Assembly (NCBI GenBank): GCA_900548765.1
Contig: URLU01000021.1
Span: 1 to 18,871, forward strand
Source of the DNA: an uncultured Lachnobacterium sp.
Lineage (GTDB): Bacteria > Bacillota > Clostridia > Lachnospirales > Lachnospiraceae
Length of the DNA stretch: 18,871 bases
Direction: 5' to 3'
The position numbers and the translations under genes are program-made. Within the stretch, counting starts at the first letter, position 1. The number at the start of each line of letters is the position of its first letter. The notes below the pieces were generated by a model. It ran no database searches. It worked only from the letters and a program-made list of their open reading frames with translations, and was not told the origin of the DNA. Positions 6,650-15,210 of the stretch are shown in pieces.

Positions 6650-8047
6650 TTACCAGTCAAATTTGTTAGAGAAGTATGTGTCCAGATCAGCAATAGCGAT
6701 TCTCTCCTGCTGCATTGTATCTCTGTCACGGACTGTAACACATCCATCTGTCTCTGAATCGAAATCATATGTAACACAGAAAGGTGTTCCAATTTCATCC
6801 TGACGACGGTATCTCTTTCCAATTGTTCCTCTGTCATCATACTCACAGTTGTATTTCTTGGCAAGCTGTGCGTATACCTTCTGTGCACCCTCGTTGAGCT
6901 TCTTTGAAAGTGGAAGCACACCTACCTTAACTGGTGCAAGTGCTGGATGGAAATGGAATACAGTTCTCACATCCGGCTTCTCCTCTGTTCCTATATTCTC
7001 CTCGTCATAAGCTGCACAGAGGAAGGCAAGTACTACACGGTCAGCTCCAAGCGATGGCTCGATAACGTATGGTAAGTACTTCTCGTTAAGCTCATCATCA
7101 AAGTATGTCATATCCTGTCCTGATACATTCTGATGCTGTGTAAGGTCATAGTCAGTACGGCTGGCAATTCCCCAGAGCTCGCCCCATCCAAATGGGAAAA
7201 GGAACTCTATGTCAGTTGTTCCTGTAGAGTAGAAAGAAAGCTCTTCCGGGTCATGGTCACGAAGTCTCATCTCGTCCTCTTTGATACCAAGAGAAATAAG
7301 CCAGTCGCGGCAGAAGCTTCTCCAATATGAGAACCACTCATCCTGTGTGCCAGGCTTGCAGAAGAACTCAAGCTCCATCTGCTCGAACTCACGGGTTCTG
7401 AATGTGAAGTTACCCGGTGTAATCTCGTTACGGAATGACTTACCAATCTGTCCGATTCCAAATGGAACCTTCTTACGTGATGTACGCTGTACATTCTTGA
7501 AGTTAACGAAGATACCCTGAGCTGTCTCCGGTCTTAAGTAAACTGTGTTTTTTGCATCCTCAGTTACACCCTGGAAGGTCTTAAACATCAGGTTGAACTG
7601 TCTGATATCTGTAAAGTTATGCTTTCCACAAGATGGACATGGCACATTGTTGTCCTCGATAAACTTAACCATCTCCTCATTTGACCATCCATCTACTGAT
7701 GACTTAAGCTCGATATTATTATCTGCTGCAAAGTCTTCGATAATCTTGTCTGCACGGAATCTCTCATGACACTCCTTACAATCCATAAGAGGGTCTGAGA
7801 ATCCGCCAAGATGTCCTGAAGCTACCCAGGTCTGTGGATTCATAAGAATAGCACAGTCTACACCTACGTTGTGTGGGTTCTCCTGAATAAATTTCTGCCA
7901 CCATGCACGTTTTACATTATTTTTAAGTTCAACACCCAGATTACCGTAATCCCATGTGTTAGCAAGTCCACCATAAATTTCTGAGCCTGGATAAACAAAT
8001 CCCCTTGCCTTTGCTACCTGAACAATTTTATCCATGGTTTTTTCCAT
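6650..8047 (-). CDS. glyS: Glycyl-tRNA synthetase, dimeric (single-chain) type
   Basis: Class II synthetase that charges tRNA-Gly with glycine in the cytoplasm. The 465-residue length matches the homodimeric type rather than the two-subunit GlyQ/GlyS enzyme. Numbered from ATG 8047, visible features are GGLANTWDYG (26-35), a possible zinc site C90-x2-C93 with C137-x2-C140, RPETAQG (172-178), motif 2 FRNEI (205-209) with FRTREFEQ (216-223), and motif 3 PSLGADR near the C-terminal third. The anticodon-binding domain with VKVGVLPLSKK follows. ATG 8047 has GAGGA eight bases upstream and gives the family N-terminus (MEKTMDKIVQ). An upstream in-frame ATG at 8104, with GGAGG ten bases away, would add 19 residues and cannot be excluded. 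It is followed by its own terminator. No T-box leader is visible in the 144 bases upstream. Confidence 0.95.
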   Translation of the reverse strand: MEKTMDKIVQVAKARGFVYPGSEIYGGLANTWDYGNLGVELKNNVKRAWWQKFIQENPHNVGVDCAILMNPQTWVASGHLGGFSDPLMDCKECHERFRADKIIEDFAADNNIELKSSVDGWSNEEMVKFIEDNNVPCPSCGKHNFTDIRQFNLMFKTFQGVTEDAKNTVYLRPETAQGIFVNFKNVQRTSRKKVPFGIGQIGKSFRNEITPGNFTFRTREFEQMELEFFCKPGTQDEWFSYWRSFCRDWLISLGIKEDEMRLRDHDPEELSFYSTGTTDIEFLFPFGWGELWGIASRTDYDLTQHQNVSGQDMTYFDDELNEKYLPYVIEPSLGADRVVLAFLCAAYDEENIGTEEKPDVRTVFHFHPALAPVKVGVLPLSKKLNEGAQKVYAQLAKKYNCEYDDRGTIGKRYRRQDEIGTPFCVTYDFDSETDGCVTVRDRDTMQQERIAIADLDTYFSNKFDW

Positions 8048-8145
8048 AATTTTCTTCCTCACATTCTTTTCTCTATTTTCACATATGAATTCATGCCTGT
8101 ACATTAAGCATAAGCCTCCATATGCAATTGTTAATTAAATACATT

Positions 8146-8181
8146 AAAAATCTCATGCTGCCAGTTCCCACAAAACAGCAT
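8146..8181 (-). terminator. Weak hairpin after the lipoprotein gene
   Basis: On the minus strand ATGCTG and CAGCAT form a 6-bp stem around a 14-base loop, followed by GAGATTTTT, eleven bases after the lipoprotein stop. The stem is short and the loop large, so termination may be partial and glyS could receive read-through. Confidence 0.4.
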
Positions 8182-8191
8182 AATAAACATC

Positions 8192-8992
8192 CTACTTATA
8201 AATAACATAAGTATATACATTAGTATAGGTATCTGTTGTCTCATTTGCAGAAGAATCATCACCGAAGCCGAAATCAATCTCCTGTTCTTCCTCTCCAACC
8301 TCTAAAAGTTCATCCTCACTGATGCTGCCATCGTCTACTGACTCTGTGGCCGCTTCCTCAACACTCTCTGTTGCATTCTCGGTTGTGCTCTCTGTAGAAG
8401 CCACTGCCTGACCTAATAAATTATTGCCGGCTGCTATGGCTGCTGTCTTCTTATCCACAAGGCTTACATTCTCCACAGAAGCATATTTGATGTCTCCCGG
8501 TACATTGAGATTGGTATTTGCCCTTATGATGCAGACCTTGAAGCCGTCCTGATTCTTGAACTCACTGGCGTCACAGGCTGCTGCCTTTCCGTCAGATATG
8601 CTGGCAAAATCGCCATCAAACGTATAGCCAGCTGCAAGAGCCTCTGCAATAGTGCCTGTAAAAAGCTGAATACCATTAAAATTTGTATAATCATCCGCAG
8701 ATGCGTACTCGATTATAAGAGTTGCCTTGTTGTCCTCGATATTTAAGCTCTGTAACTTGACCCTGCCACTTCCATTCTCACTGGTGTATGAGTCAATGGC
8801 ATTATCAATATATGCCTTGAGTGCCGACTCATCATAGGCAGAAGTGTCAAACTCCTCCACATCTGTAGAAACTATTTTTCCATTTTTCTGTACATAGACT
8901 GTACTTTCCTCAGCATTGTAATTTGTTCCACACCCGGATAAAATTCCTACGCAAAGAACCATCGCAAGTGCAAATGATAAAAATTTCTTCAT
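8192..8992 (-). CDS. Predicted lipoprotein of unknown function
   Basis: A 266-residue exported protein. Residues 1-20 are a signal peptide (MKKFLSFALAMVL...) ending in the lipobox LSG-C21, so it should be lipid-anchored on the outer face of the membrane. Residues 30-180 form the folded part, with several Tyr/Asp-rich strands and two cysteines near 140-155. Residues 195-255 are a low-complexity, very acidic Ser/Thr/Glu tail (TESTTENATESVEEAATES, then EDELLEVGEEEQEIDFGFGDD). The last residues are aromatic (TNVYTYVIYK). I recognise no named family. ATG 8992 has AGGAGG upstream. It has a strong promoter of its own (9027-9055) and lies 73 bp after recO, so it can be expressed separately from the DNA-repair genes. 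Confidence 0.85.
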   Translation of the reverse strand: MKKFLSFALAMVLCVGILSGCGTNYNAEESTVYVQKNGKIVSTDVEEFDTSAYDESALKAYIDNAIDSYTSENGSGRVKLQSLNIEDNKATLIIEYASADDYTNFNGIQLFTGTIAEALAAGYTFDGDFASISDGKAAACDASEFKNQDGFKVCIIRANTNLNVPGDIKYASVENVSLVDKKTAAIAAGNNLLGQAVASTESTTENATESVEEAATESVDDGSISEDELLEVGEEEQEIDFGFGDDSSANETTDTYTNVYTYVIYK

Positions 8993-9026
8993 ATATGCCT
9001 CCTATTTTCCAGTTACAATCTCTGAT

Positions 9027-9055
9027 ATTATACACTTATCAAATTTCTATTTCAA
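9027..9055 (-). promoter_or_regulatory. Sigma-A promoter of the lipoprotein gene
   Basis: On the minus strand TTGAAA (9050-9055), a 17-base spacer and TATAAT (9027-9032) form a near-consensus promoter. The start would fall near 9020, about 28 bases before ATG 8992. Confidence 0.8.
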
Positions 9056-9065
9056 CCGCGAACTA

Positions 9066-9794
9066 TTACAAAAATGCTTCCGAATTGAACTTATGATGTA
9101 CATAATGCTCAACAAATTTTCTCACCGTCTGTACAAACTCAGTTCTCACTGCATCAGATACTGAAAAAGAATATAGCTTAGCAATATCAGAACTGACTAT
9201 ATACTGCATAGCATATTTGGTGCCATCCAATATCCTGAAGCCCTTCACCAGCCCACTGCACTTATCGCAGAACAAACCTCCTCTGACCACTGAAAAAGTA
9301 TGAAGCTCCTCCCTGCTGCGGCAGTGCATGCATTGAAACATGGTCGGTCCTTCACCATTTATGGTAAGTGCCTTAAGTTCAAACACAGCCCTGACAAGCT
9401 CCAAGTTATAAGCCTTGCTTTCCAGTGCTCTTAATGACTGGTACAGCAGCTTGAGCATTTCTCTCTCGTCATTATTTTCCTGACAATAAAAATCTGCAAA
9501 CTCCAGAAAATAAAATCCCATATATGTAGCATCCAAATCCTCAGTCAGATTTCTGAAATAGTTGGAAATGGATGCTTTGACAACCGTATATGAGCTTTTT
9601 CCCTCATATAGCTCAAACTCGCCAAAAGAAAAGGGATTGGTTGCCGCAAGCAGCTGGCTGTTTGGTCTTCTGGCACCTCTGGCAAAAGCTGTAATCTTAC
9701 CACGCTCTTTGGTAAGAATCGTTATTCTCTTGTCATAGTCCCCGATGGGCATGACCTTCAAAACCATGCCTGTCATTACCTCTGCCTGTGACAT
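9066..9794 (-). CDS. recO: DNA repair protein RecO
   Basis: RecO works with RecF and RecR to load RecA on SSB-coated single-stranded DNA. Numbered from ATG 9794 it has 242 residues. The N-terminal OB-fold begins TGMVLKVMPIGDYDKRITIL and includes KERGKI (29-34) and ARGARR (38-43). A zinc-binding four-cysteine site, C155-x2-C158 and C176-x2-C179, lies in the C-terminal helical domain. I chose ATG 9794 because AAGGA lies ten bases upstream and the length fits the family; the open frame extends to a TTG at 9833 without a good ribosome binding site. Its first 62 bases overlap the end of the small yqzL-like gene in another frame, so translation may be coupled. It stands after era, a conserved Firmicute order. 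Confidence 0.93.
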   Translation of the reverse strand: MSQAEVMTGMVLKVMPIGDYDKRITILTKERGKITAFARGARRPNSQLLAATNPFSFGEFELYEGKSSYTVVKASISNYFRNLTEDLDATYMGFYFLEFADFYCQENNDEREMLKLLYQSLRALESKAYNLELVRAVFELKALTINGEGPTMFQCMHCRSREELHTFSVVRGGLFCDKCSGLVKGFRILDGTKYAMQYIVSSDIAKLYSFSVSDAVRTEFVQTVRKFVEHYVHHKFNSEAFL

Positions 9795-9903
9795 CTGTCT
9801 GTCTTCCTTTACCTTCATCCTTCGGTACTTCAAGTGAGTTCTTGTAGGATAAATAATCTGTAACTTTTCCTGTCTCTAAAAATACTTCCCAGGTCTTCTC
9901 CAT
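9733..9903 (-). CDS. yqzL: Small YqzL-like protein between era and recO
   Basis: A 56-residue frame starting at ATG 9903, five bases after GGAGGTG. Residues 1-24 (MEKTWEVFLETGKVTDYLSY and on) match, from memory, the pattern of Bacillus YqzL (W-x-x-F-x-x-T-G-x-x-x-x-Y-L), a short protein of unknown function encoded at the same place between era and recO. The tail from about residue 30 is Gly/Arg/Asp-rich, overlaps the recO start in a different frame and is probably less conserved. It begins 39 bases after the era stop. The position and N-terminal motif make it a real gene rather than a shadow. Its role is unknown. Confidence 0.75.
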   Translation of the reverse strand: MEKTWEVFLETGKVTDYLSYKNSLEVPKDEGKGRQTDVTGRGNDRHGFEGHAHRGL

Positions 9904-9942
9904 ATGGCACCTCCATAGTTAGGATTTGCCACTGGAAAAATA

Positions 9943-10854
9943 TTATTCATCCTCTCTATAACCAAAATTCTTAATTAAGAAATCACTGTCACGCCAGTCC
10001 TTTTTGACTTTGACCCAAAGCTTGAGATTTACCTTGCAGTCCAACAGCTTCTCCATCTCATATCTTGAATTTGTACCTATTTTTTTAAGCATTGCGCCCT
10101 GTTTTCCAATTATGATACCCTTGTGGGAATCTCTCTCACACACGATTGTGGCATCAATATCCATGACTCCGCCGCCCTTGCCTTTTCTATGCTTCATCTG
10201 GTCAATTCCCACAGCTATGCCGTGTGGAATCTCATCATTTAAGGCATGAAGAGCCTTTTCCCTGATAATTTCTGCACAGATGGCACGCTCCGGCTGGTCT
10301 GTCACTGTGTCCTCGTCATAGAACTGTGGTCCGTATGGCAGATACTTAAAAATCGAATCTATAACATCATCCATATTCTGGCCTCTCAGGGCTGATGTTG
10401 GGATTATCTCTGCAAAATCATAGACCTTTCTATAGGTGTCAATGTACTGGAGCACCTCTTCCTTCTTGATGGTATCCATCTTGTTTATAATCAGGATAAC
10501 CGGTGTGGTGGTCTTTTTAAGCTGCTCTGCTATGTGCATCTCTCCCGCCCCGATAAAGTTGGTAGGCTCCACAATCCACATAATCACGTCAACCTCGTTT
10601 AAGGTCTTCTCAGCCACATTCACCATGTACTCGCCAAGCTTGTTTTTAGCCTTATGGATTCCCGGCGTATCAAGAAAAACAATCTGTCCCTTGTCCATGT
10701 CTGTATACACGGTCTGGATTCTGTTTCTGGTAGTCTGTGGCTTATTGGAGGTGATTGCAATCTTCTGACCTATAAGTCTGTTCATAAGGGTTGATTTTCC
10801 AACATTTGGCCTGCCTATTATTGTTACAAATCCTGATTTGAAATTATCTGTCAT
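9943..10854 (-). CDS. era: GTPase Era
   Basis: Era is an essential GTPase that binds the 3' end of 16S rRNA during 30S subunit maturation. The 303-residue chain shows all family marks: P-loop GRPNVGKS (14-21), G3 DTPG (62-65), G4 NKMD (124-127), G5 SAL (154-156), and a C-terminal KH domain with the GKQG loop (250-253) and the ending KVKKDWRDSDFLIKNFGY. Length and ending are full. ATG 10854 follows AGGAGA by six bases. It lies 42 bp after the M16C peptidase gene and before yqzL and recO, in one transcription unit. Confidence 0.98.
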   Translation of the reverse strand: MTDNFKSGFVTIIGRPNVGKSTLMNRLIGQKIAITSNKPQTTRNRIQTVYTDMDKGQIVFLDTPGIHKAKNKLGEYMVNVAEKTLNEVDVIMWIVEPTNFIGAGEMHIAEQLKKTTTPVILIINKMDTIKKEEVLQYIDTYRKVYDFAEIIPTSALRGQNMDDVIDSIFKYLPYGPQFYDEDTVTDQPERAICAEIIREKALHALNDEIPHGIAVGIDQMKHRKGKGGGVMDIDATIVCERDSHKGIIIGKQGAMLKKIGTNSRYEMEKLLDCKVNLKLWVKVKKDWRDSDFLIKNFGYREDE

Positions 10855-10896
10855 CTTTTCTCCTGTATTCTTTGTGTATTATTTTAATTTTCTGAA

Positions 10897-13848
10897 TCAA
10901 TTATATAATTTCTCTGTAGCATCGAACATATGTGATGCTTCCCTGACTACATTTTCATTTCCAATAACACATAAATTATTGTCATCTAAAACTGACTGTA
11001 CTAAATCCGCCAGGGCATTGATATCCTCTTTCCGGGCATTTAAGATTTCATCTCTCTCCTTCTGCAGCTGCTCATACTCGATGCCCTCCAGGTAGGCTGA
11101 CATAGACCGGCTGCCCTTTGCCTCCGGATTAAGTGGTGTATCAAGAGCACTAAAGGTACCAATGATGTATTTGGTCATGTCCCTCTCATCCGGGTCAAAG
11201 CTTCTGATATACTCAGGAATCCTGTCATATGCCTCATTGGTAGCAGCCAGATTCGGGTCTCTGTAGGATACAAAGTAAGACTCTCCGCTTCTCAGGAAGG
11301 ATGTCATACAGCCGTAGGCACCACCCTTTACTCTGACATTTATCCAGAGATAATCATAGCTTAAAATGATTTTTAGAAGTCTGAGTGCTCCTGAGTAGCT
11401 GTAACCATGCTCTGCGAAGTTTCCGGTTCTTGCCACATACTGTATCTGGGATGCATCCATAAATCCCTCGTTAGCTTTTGCCAATTCAATTGTCCGGGCA
11501 TGGGATTTAAGCTCACAGGCTCCATCCTTCTGCTCAGATTTTCCAAGCTTTGACATATAGTCTGTAAGTACAGGCACTGCCTTGTCAAGGCTCTCCTTGT
11601 TTCCTGTAAAACTGATTAACAGTCTGTCTGATGTAAATAATTTCTCTGCCAGAGCCTTAATACTTGCTGCAACAGCATCTGCATTTTCCATGAGCTCAGC
11701 CTCAATCTGACAGATAAAATTATAATAAGCGATTCCATGCAGGGCATCCTGATAATACGCATACTTTGAAAACTTAGCCATGCTTCTCATGGATGCAACT
11801 GTATGACCTGCACTGCTCAGAGATGACTGTAGTCTCGCCTTAGTCTGTGCCACAATTTCACGAAGTCTCTTTACATCATCAAATCTGGACTCTCCAAGAA
11901 TCTCATTGACTATTGAAAGCGCATTGATGAGGTTCTCTTCCAGTACCTTTATTCTGATTTCGTAATTTACCACCAGGTCTTCCGGCTCCTTGATATTTGG
12001 ATGAACTGAAGCTCCTGTCGAAATACCACCTGTGTAAATATTTATTGCATTTGATAAATCAGCAAAGCCAAAATTCTTTGTATCCACATAGCTTAATATT
12101 GCAGATAAAAGTCCCATATAGCCTATTGTATCTATGTCCTTTGCGTTAAACAGCAAAGTGATGTAGTCTATTCCGTTTGCCTCAATATCATGGTGCACCA
12201 GCCTGACTCTGCTCTGATTCTTTAATATAAGCTCATGTTCGATATTTGAAAATGGCAGGGCTTCTTTTTTCATGTCCTTGCGGGACAACATAGGAAGCTT
12301 TGCCAAATCCTCCTCAGAAGATGGCTCCTCCTGATACTGCTTTAAGTGGACAGTATCTGCTACAAGCTTATCAAGCTCCTCATCTGTAAGGCCTGCCTTG
12401 TACTCTGCAAGCTTTTGCTTTAAGGCTTCATCTTCCTCATTGTTCTTGCCCTTCTTAGGCTTTACAACAACGATTGATCCATGGGTATTTTCAAGCAGAT
12501 ATTTTTCAATCAGCTTTTCAAAGTAATCTGTTCTTACCTTTTCCTTGAGTTCTGCAAAGGTATCAAGGCACTCAAGATGTAAAAATGGCTTGTTATCGTC
12601 AAAAAGCCAGCTGTCCATGCACTGAATACCATATAAAAGTCCCTTTGGAAACTGTCCAAAATCGGCCTCCCTGAACCTGAACTCGTTACTGTTTATTCCT
12701 GCCAGAAGTGAATCCTTGTTTATTCCCTTCTTTACAATATCGCGTAAGGTGTCCTCTATAATCTGGACAAATCTATCCTTGTCAGAGGCATTTGCATTTT
12801 TCGCTACAATTGAAAATACCGGCTGGCATACCCCTCCCTCATAGGAGCCGTATACATCCTCTCCGATTCCTGCATCAATAAGTGCCTGTCTCACCGGTGC
12901 TCCCGGTGCGCTGACTAAGGCATAGTCTAATATATCAAATGCCTGATAGAGAGTCTTATCCAGACAGTCTGCTATTACCCTGTTGTAGGATAAATAGGTC
13001 TGGTTCTCCTCCGAATCATCAGAAGCGATTGAGTAATCTGCCTCAACCTCCTTCACCTTGTCAAAGGCAGGCTGCTTTTCTATCTGGGAGTTTACCTCCA
13101 GATAGTCATATTTGCTGAGATACTCCCTGTCAATATAATCCAGTCTCTCCTCCATATCACAGTCTCCATAGAGATAAATATATGAGTTGGATGGATGATA
13201 GTACTTGTTATAAAATTCCAGATAATCACTGTAGGTCAGCTCTGGAATGTGTACAGGATTTCCGCCCGAATCCTTGCTGTAGGTATTATCAGGGAACAGT
13301 GAGCGGTAAATCTGGTTCTGGAGCACCTCCTCGGGTGAAGAGTAGGCTCCCTTCATCTCATTATAAACCACACCATTGATTGTGAGCGGTGCATCCTTTG
13401 ACTCCAGCTCGTAGTGCCAGCCCTCCTGCTTGAAAATCTCCTCATATTTACTGATATTTGGATGGAAAACTGCATCCAGATATACATCCATCAGGTTTTT
13501 AAAATCCTGAGCGTTACAGCTTCCGATTGGATACATGGTCTTGTCAGGATAGGTCATTGCATTTAAAAAGGTATTAAGTGACCCCTTTGCAAGCTCGATA
13601 AAAGGATCCTTAACCGGGAATTTGTCTGAGCCACAGAGTGTTGTATGCTCTATAATATGTGGCACGCCTGTCTCATCCTCCGGTGTAGTCCTGAATGCTA
13701 TATAAAATACTTTGTTGTCATCATCATTTGATAAAATTGCAATTCTTGCTCCGCTTTTCTTGTGACGGAGAATATACCCCATAGATTTAACATCTGAAAT
13801 CTCTCTTTCTTCTATGATTTCATATGCGCTTAGATTTCTTAAATTCAT
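10897..13848 (-). CDS. M16C-family zinc metallopeptidase (PreP/insulinase type)
   Basis: A large 983-residue clamshell peptidase that degrades short unstructured peptides within a closed chamber. The inverted zinc motif HIIEH is at residues 64-68 (H64 and H68 ligands, E67 catalytic base), and the third ligand is E164 in NGVVYNEMKGAYS; this 96-residue spacing fits the M16C presequence-protease subfamily. The second half carries the inactive repeat, with the substrate-binding residues near RVKGGAYGCM. No signal peptide is seen, so it is cytoplasmic. ATG 13848 has GGAGGAAG upstream and gives MNLRNLSAYE. It heads the era-yqzL-recO transcription unit, behind an extended -10 promoter. Confidence 0.95.
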   Translation of the reverse strand: MNLRNLSAYEIIEEREISDVKSMGYILRHKKSGARIAILSNDDDNKVFYIAFRTTPEDETGVPHIIEHTTLCGSDKFPVKDPFIELAKGSLNTFLNAMTYPDKTMYPIGSCNAQDFKNLMDVYLDAVFHPNISKYEEIFKQEGWHYELESKDAPLTINGVVYNEMKGAYSSPEEVLQNQIYRSLFPDNTYSKDSGGNPVHIPELTYSDYLEFYNKYYHPSNSYIYLYGDCDMEERLDYIDREYLSKYDYLEVNSQIEKQPAFDKVKEVEADYSIASDDSEENQTYLSYNRVIADCLDKTLYQAFDILDYALVSAPGAPVRQALIDAGIGEDVYGSYEGGVCQPVFSIVAKNANASDKDRFVQIIEDTLRDIVKKGINKDSLLAGINSNEFRFREADFGQFPKGLLYGIQCMDSWLFDDNKPFLHLECLDTFAELKEKVRTDYFEKLIEKYLLENTHGSIVVVKPKKGKNNEEDEALKQKLAEYKAGLTDEELDKLVADTVHLKQYQEEPSSEEDLAKLPMLSRKDMKKEALPFSNIEHELILKNQSRVRLVHHDIEANGIDYITLLFNAKDIDTIGYMGLLSAILSYVDTKNFGFADLSNAINIYTGGISTGASVHPNIKEPEDLVVNYEIRIKVLEENLINALSIVNEILGESRFDDVKRLREIVAQTKARLQSSLSSAGHTVASMRSMAKFSKYAYYQDALHGIAYYNFICQIEAELMENADAVAASIKALAEKLFTSDRLLISFTGNKESLDKAVPVLTDYMSKLGKSEQKDGACELKSHARTIELAKANEGFMDASQIQYVARTGNFAEHGYSYSGALRLLKIILSYDYLWINVRVKGGAYGCMTSFLRSGESYFVSYRDPNLAATNEAYDRIPEYIRSFDPDERDMTKYIIGTFSALDTPLNPEAKGSRSMSAYLEGIEYEQLQKERDEILNARKEDINALADLVQSVLDDNNLCVIGNENVVREASHMFDATEKLYN

Positions 13849-13903
13849 TAAATTGCTTCCTCCAAAATTAAGCTATGTCCGGCTAAAAGTCGGCAACAGT
13901 GAT

Positions 13904-13912
13904 AGTATAACA
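13904..13912 (-). promoter_or_regulatory. Extended -10 promoter of the M16C-era-recO unit
   Basis: On the minus strand TGTTATACT is a good extended -10. The start would be near 13897, about 49 bases before ATG 13848. The -35 position falls within the preceding terminator hairpin and has no consensus match. Confidence 0.55.
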
Positions 13913-13913
13913 C

Positions 13914-13947
13914 AAAAAAACCCCGAACACTACTGTTCGGGGTTTTA
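13914..13947 (-). terminator. Intrinsic terminator of the cold-shock gene
   Basis: On the minus strand the arms CCCCGAACA and TGTTCGGGG form a 9-bp GC-rich stem with a four-base loop, followed by seven T residues. It lies 21 bases after the csp stop. The plus strand also ends in TTTTATTT, so it could work in both directions. Confidence 0.95.
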
Positions 13948-13963
13948 TTTCACACATATTTAT

Positions 13964-14167
13964 CTATGAAATACGGCTGACATTTGCAGCCTGTGGTCCT
14001 TTTTCACCATCAACGACTTCGAACTCTACCTTCTCGCCGTCTTTAAGTTCTTTGAATCCATCCATGTTGAGTGCTGAGAAATGTACAAAAATCTCTTTTC
14101 CTGCCTCATCTGAAATAAATCCGTAACCCTTCTTTGCATTGAACCATTTTACTGTTCCCTGTTGCAT
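13964..14167 (-). CDS. Cold-shock protein (CspA/CspB family)
   Basis: A 67-residue single cold-shock domain, a five-stranded beta barrel that binds single-stranded RNA and DNA and melts RNA structure. RNP1 is KGYGFI (13-18) and RNP2 is IFVHF (26-30); aromatic residues W8, F9, F17 and F27 line the nucleic acid surface. ATG 14167 gives the universal start MQQGTVKWFN and has AGGAGGAA nine bases upstream. Upstream in-frame codons would put 15 unlike residues before the domain and were rejected. The gene is monocistronic, with its own promoter, leader hairpin and terminator, typical of a very highly expressed gene. Confidence 0.97.
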   Translation of the reverse strand: MQQGTVKWFNAKKGYGFISDEAGKEIFVHFSALNMDGFKELKDGEKVEFEVVDGEKGPQAANVSRIS

Positions 14168-14202
14168 AAATAACTTCCTCCTAAAAATATAACCATTTGT
14201 AT

Positions 14203-14218
14203 CTGTGGACAACCACAG
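14203..14218 (-). promoter_or_regulatory. Hairpin at the predicted 5' end of csp mRNA
   Basis: CTGTGG and CCACAG are perfect 6-bp arms with a four-base loop. The predicted start from the -10 at 14224-14229 is near 14217, so the mRNA would begin with this stem-loop. A 5'-terminal hairpin can protect against RNase; a thermosensor role is possible but unproven. Confidence 0.5.
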
Positions 14219-14223
14219 AATAT

Positions 14224-14252
14224 ATATTAGCGTATTTTACCAAAATTGTCAA
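14224..14252 (-). promoter_or_regulatory. Promoter of the cold-shock gene
   Basis: On the minus strand TTGACA (14247-14252), a 17-base spacer and TAATAT (14224-14229) make a near-perfect sigma-A promoter. The leader to ATG 14167 is about 50 bases. Confidence 0.88.
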
Positions 14253-14268
14253 CGCATTTAGCAAATAT

Positions 14269-15177
14269 TTATGATTTTTTCACATAAACATCCATCTGTG
14301 GGAATGGAATAGAAATACCATTCTCATCAAGAGCAAGCTTTATATCCTCTGTAAGCTTCCATTTAGCAGGCCAGAAGTCTTCATTTTTGACCCAGACCCT
14401 GATGCCCATGTCCACGGCACTGTCCCCCAGCTCCTTCACAAATATATTGACCGGCTCATCCTTAAGCACTGTATCCTGTCCATCCACAACCTGAGTCAGT
14501 ACCTTCTTAACCTGTGACAAATCAGCATCATATGCCACACCCACAGATATGTCAATTCTGCGCTTGTCAAGCATGGTAAAGTTCGTAATGTTGGAATCAG
14601 CAAGCCCGCCATTTGGTATATGAACCACCTTGTTATCATCGCTTCGGATTTTAGTGTAGAACATGCTGATATCCATCACGGTTCCCATTACTGAGTCCCC
14701 ATTTACAGATACATAATCTCCCACCTTAAAGGGCTTAAGCACCAGAATAAGCACACCTCCTGCAAAGTTTGACAGGCTGCCCTGCAAAGCAAGTCCTATA
14801 GTAAGTCCTGCTGAACCGAGCATAGCAACAACTGACCCTGTGGCTATTCCAAACCATGATAATATAACCATTACAAGCACAAAATAAAGCAGGTATTTTA
14901 TCAGGTTAGCCAGGAAATTGGATACGCCTATCTCCATATTTCTGCGGGCAAAGCCCTTTTTAAACATTTTAACTATAGCATTTATTATTCTGGTACCAAT
15001 AACAAGCACCAGTACTGCTATCACTACCTGGATTGCAAAGCTTAAAAGTGATGGCAGGAACTTCTCCAGATATGACTTTATTACACCCGGGTTTTCTGCT
15101 ACATTTTCCGCAACATTTTTTGCCGCCTCTGTTATCTGCTCTGCCTCTGTGGACATCACATTTGCTAATATTGTCAT
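14269..15177 (-). CDS. MscS-family small-conductance mechanosensitive channel
   Basis: An inner-membrane channel that opens under membrane tension to release solutes during hypo-osmotic shock. The 302-residue chain has an amphipathic N-terminus (to about 35), TM1 about 40-62, TM2 about 88-110, and the pore-lining TM3 about 113-142 with the Gly/Ala pattern GSAGLTIGLALQGSLSNFAGG. The cytoplasmic beta domain starts at KPFKVGDYV and ends with the alpha/beta vestibule (ISIPFPQMDVYVKK). Length matches E. coli MscS (286 residues). ATG 15177 follows GAGGTG; a second ATG at residue 8 is possible. No terminator separates it from the csp promoter region. It lies alone behind the repeat array. Confidence 0.95.
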   Translation of the reverse strand: MTILANVMSTEAEQITEAAKNVAENVAENPGVIKSYLEKFLPSLLSFAIQVVIAVLVLVIGTRIINAIVKMFKKGFARRNMEIGVSNFLANLIKYLLYFVLVMVILSWFGIATGSVVAMLGSAGLTIGLALQGSLSNFAGGVLILVLKPFKVGDYVSVNGDSVMGTVMDISMFYTKIRSDDNKVVHIPNGGLADSNITNFTMLDKRRIDISVGVAYDADLSQVKKVLTQVVDGQDTVLKDEPVNIFVKELGDSAVDMGIRVWVKNEDFWPAKWKLTEDIKLALDENGISIPFPQMDVYVKKS

Positions 15178-15210
15178 ATATACACCTCAATTTATTTTAA
15201 TCGCTATAAA

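Noticed and set aside
6463..6921. A 152-codon minus-strand frame overlapping the 3' end of glyS
   Set aside because: Most of it is an out-of-frame reading of glyS, and its tail is the repeat element; glyS has all catalytic motifs in its own frame.
8048..8191. Glycine T-box or other riboswitch upstream of glyS
   Set aside because: The 144-base gap contains only a weak hairpin right after the upstream gene; no T-box conserved sequence or terminator/antiterminator pair is visible before glyS.
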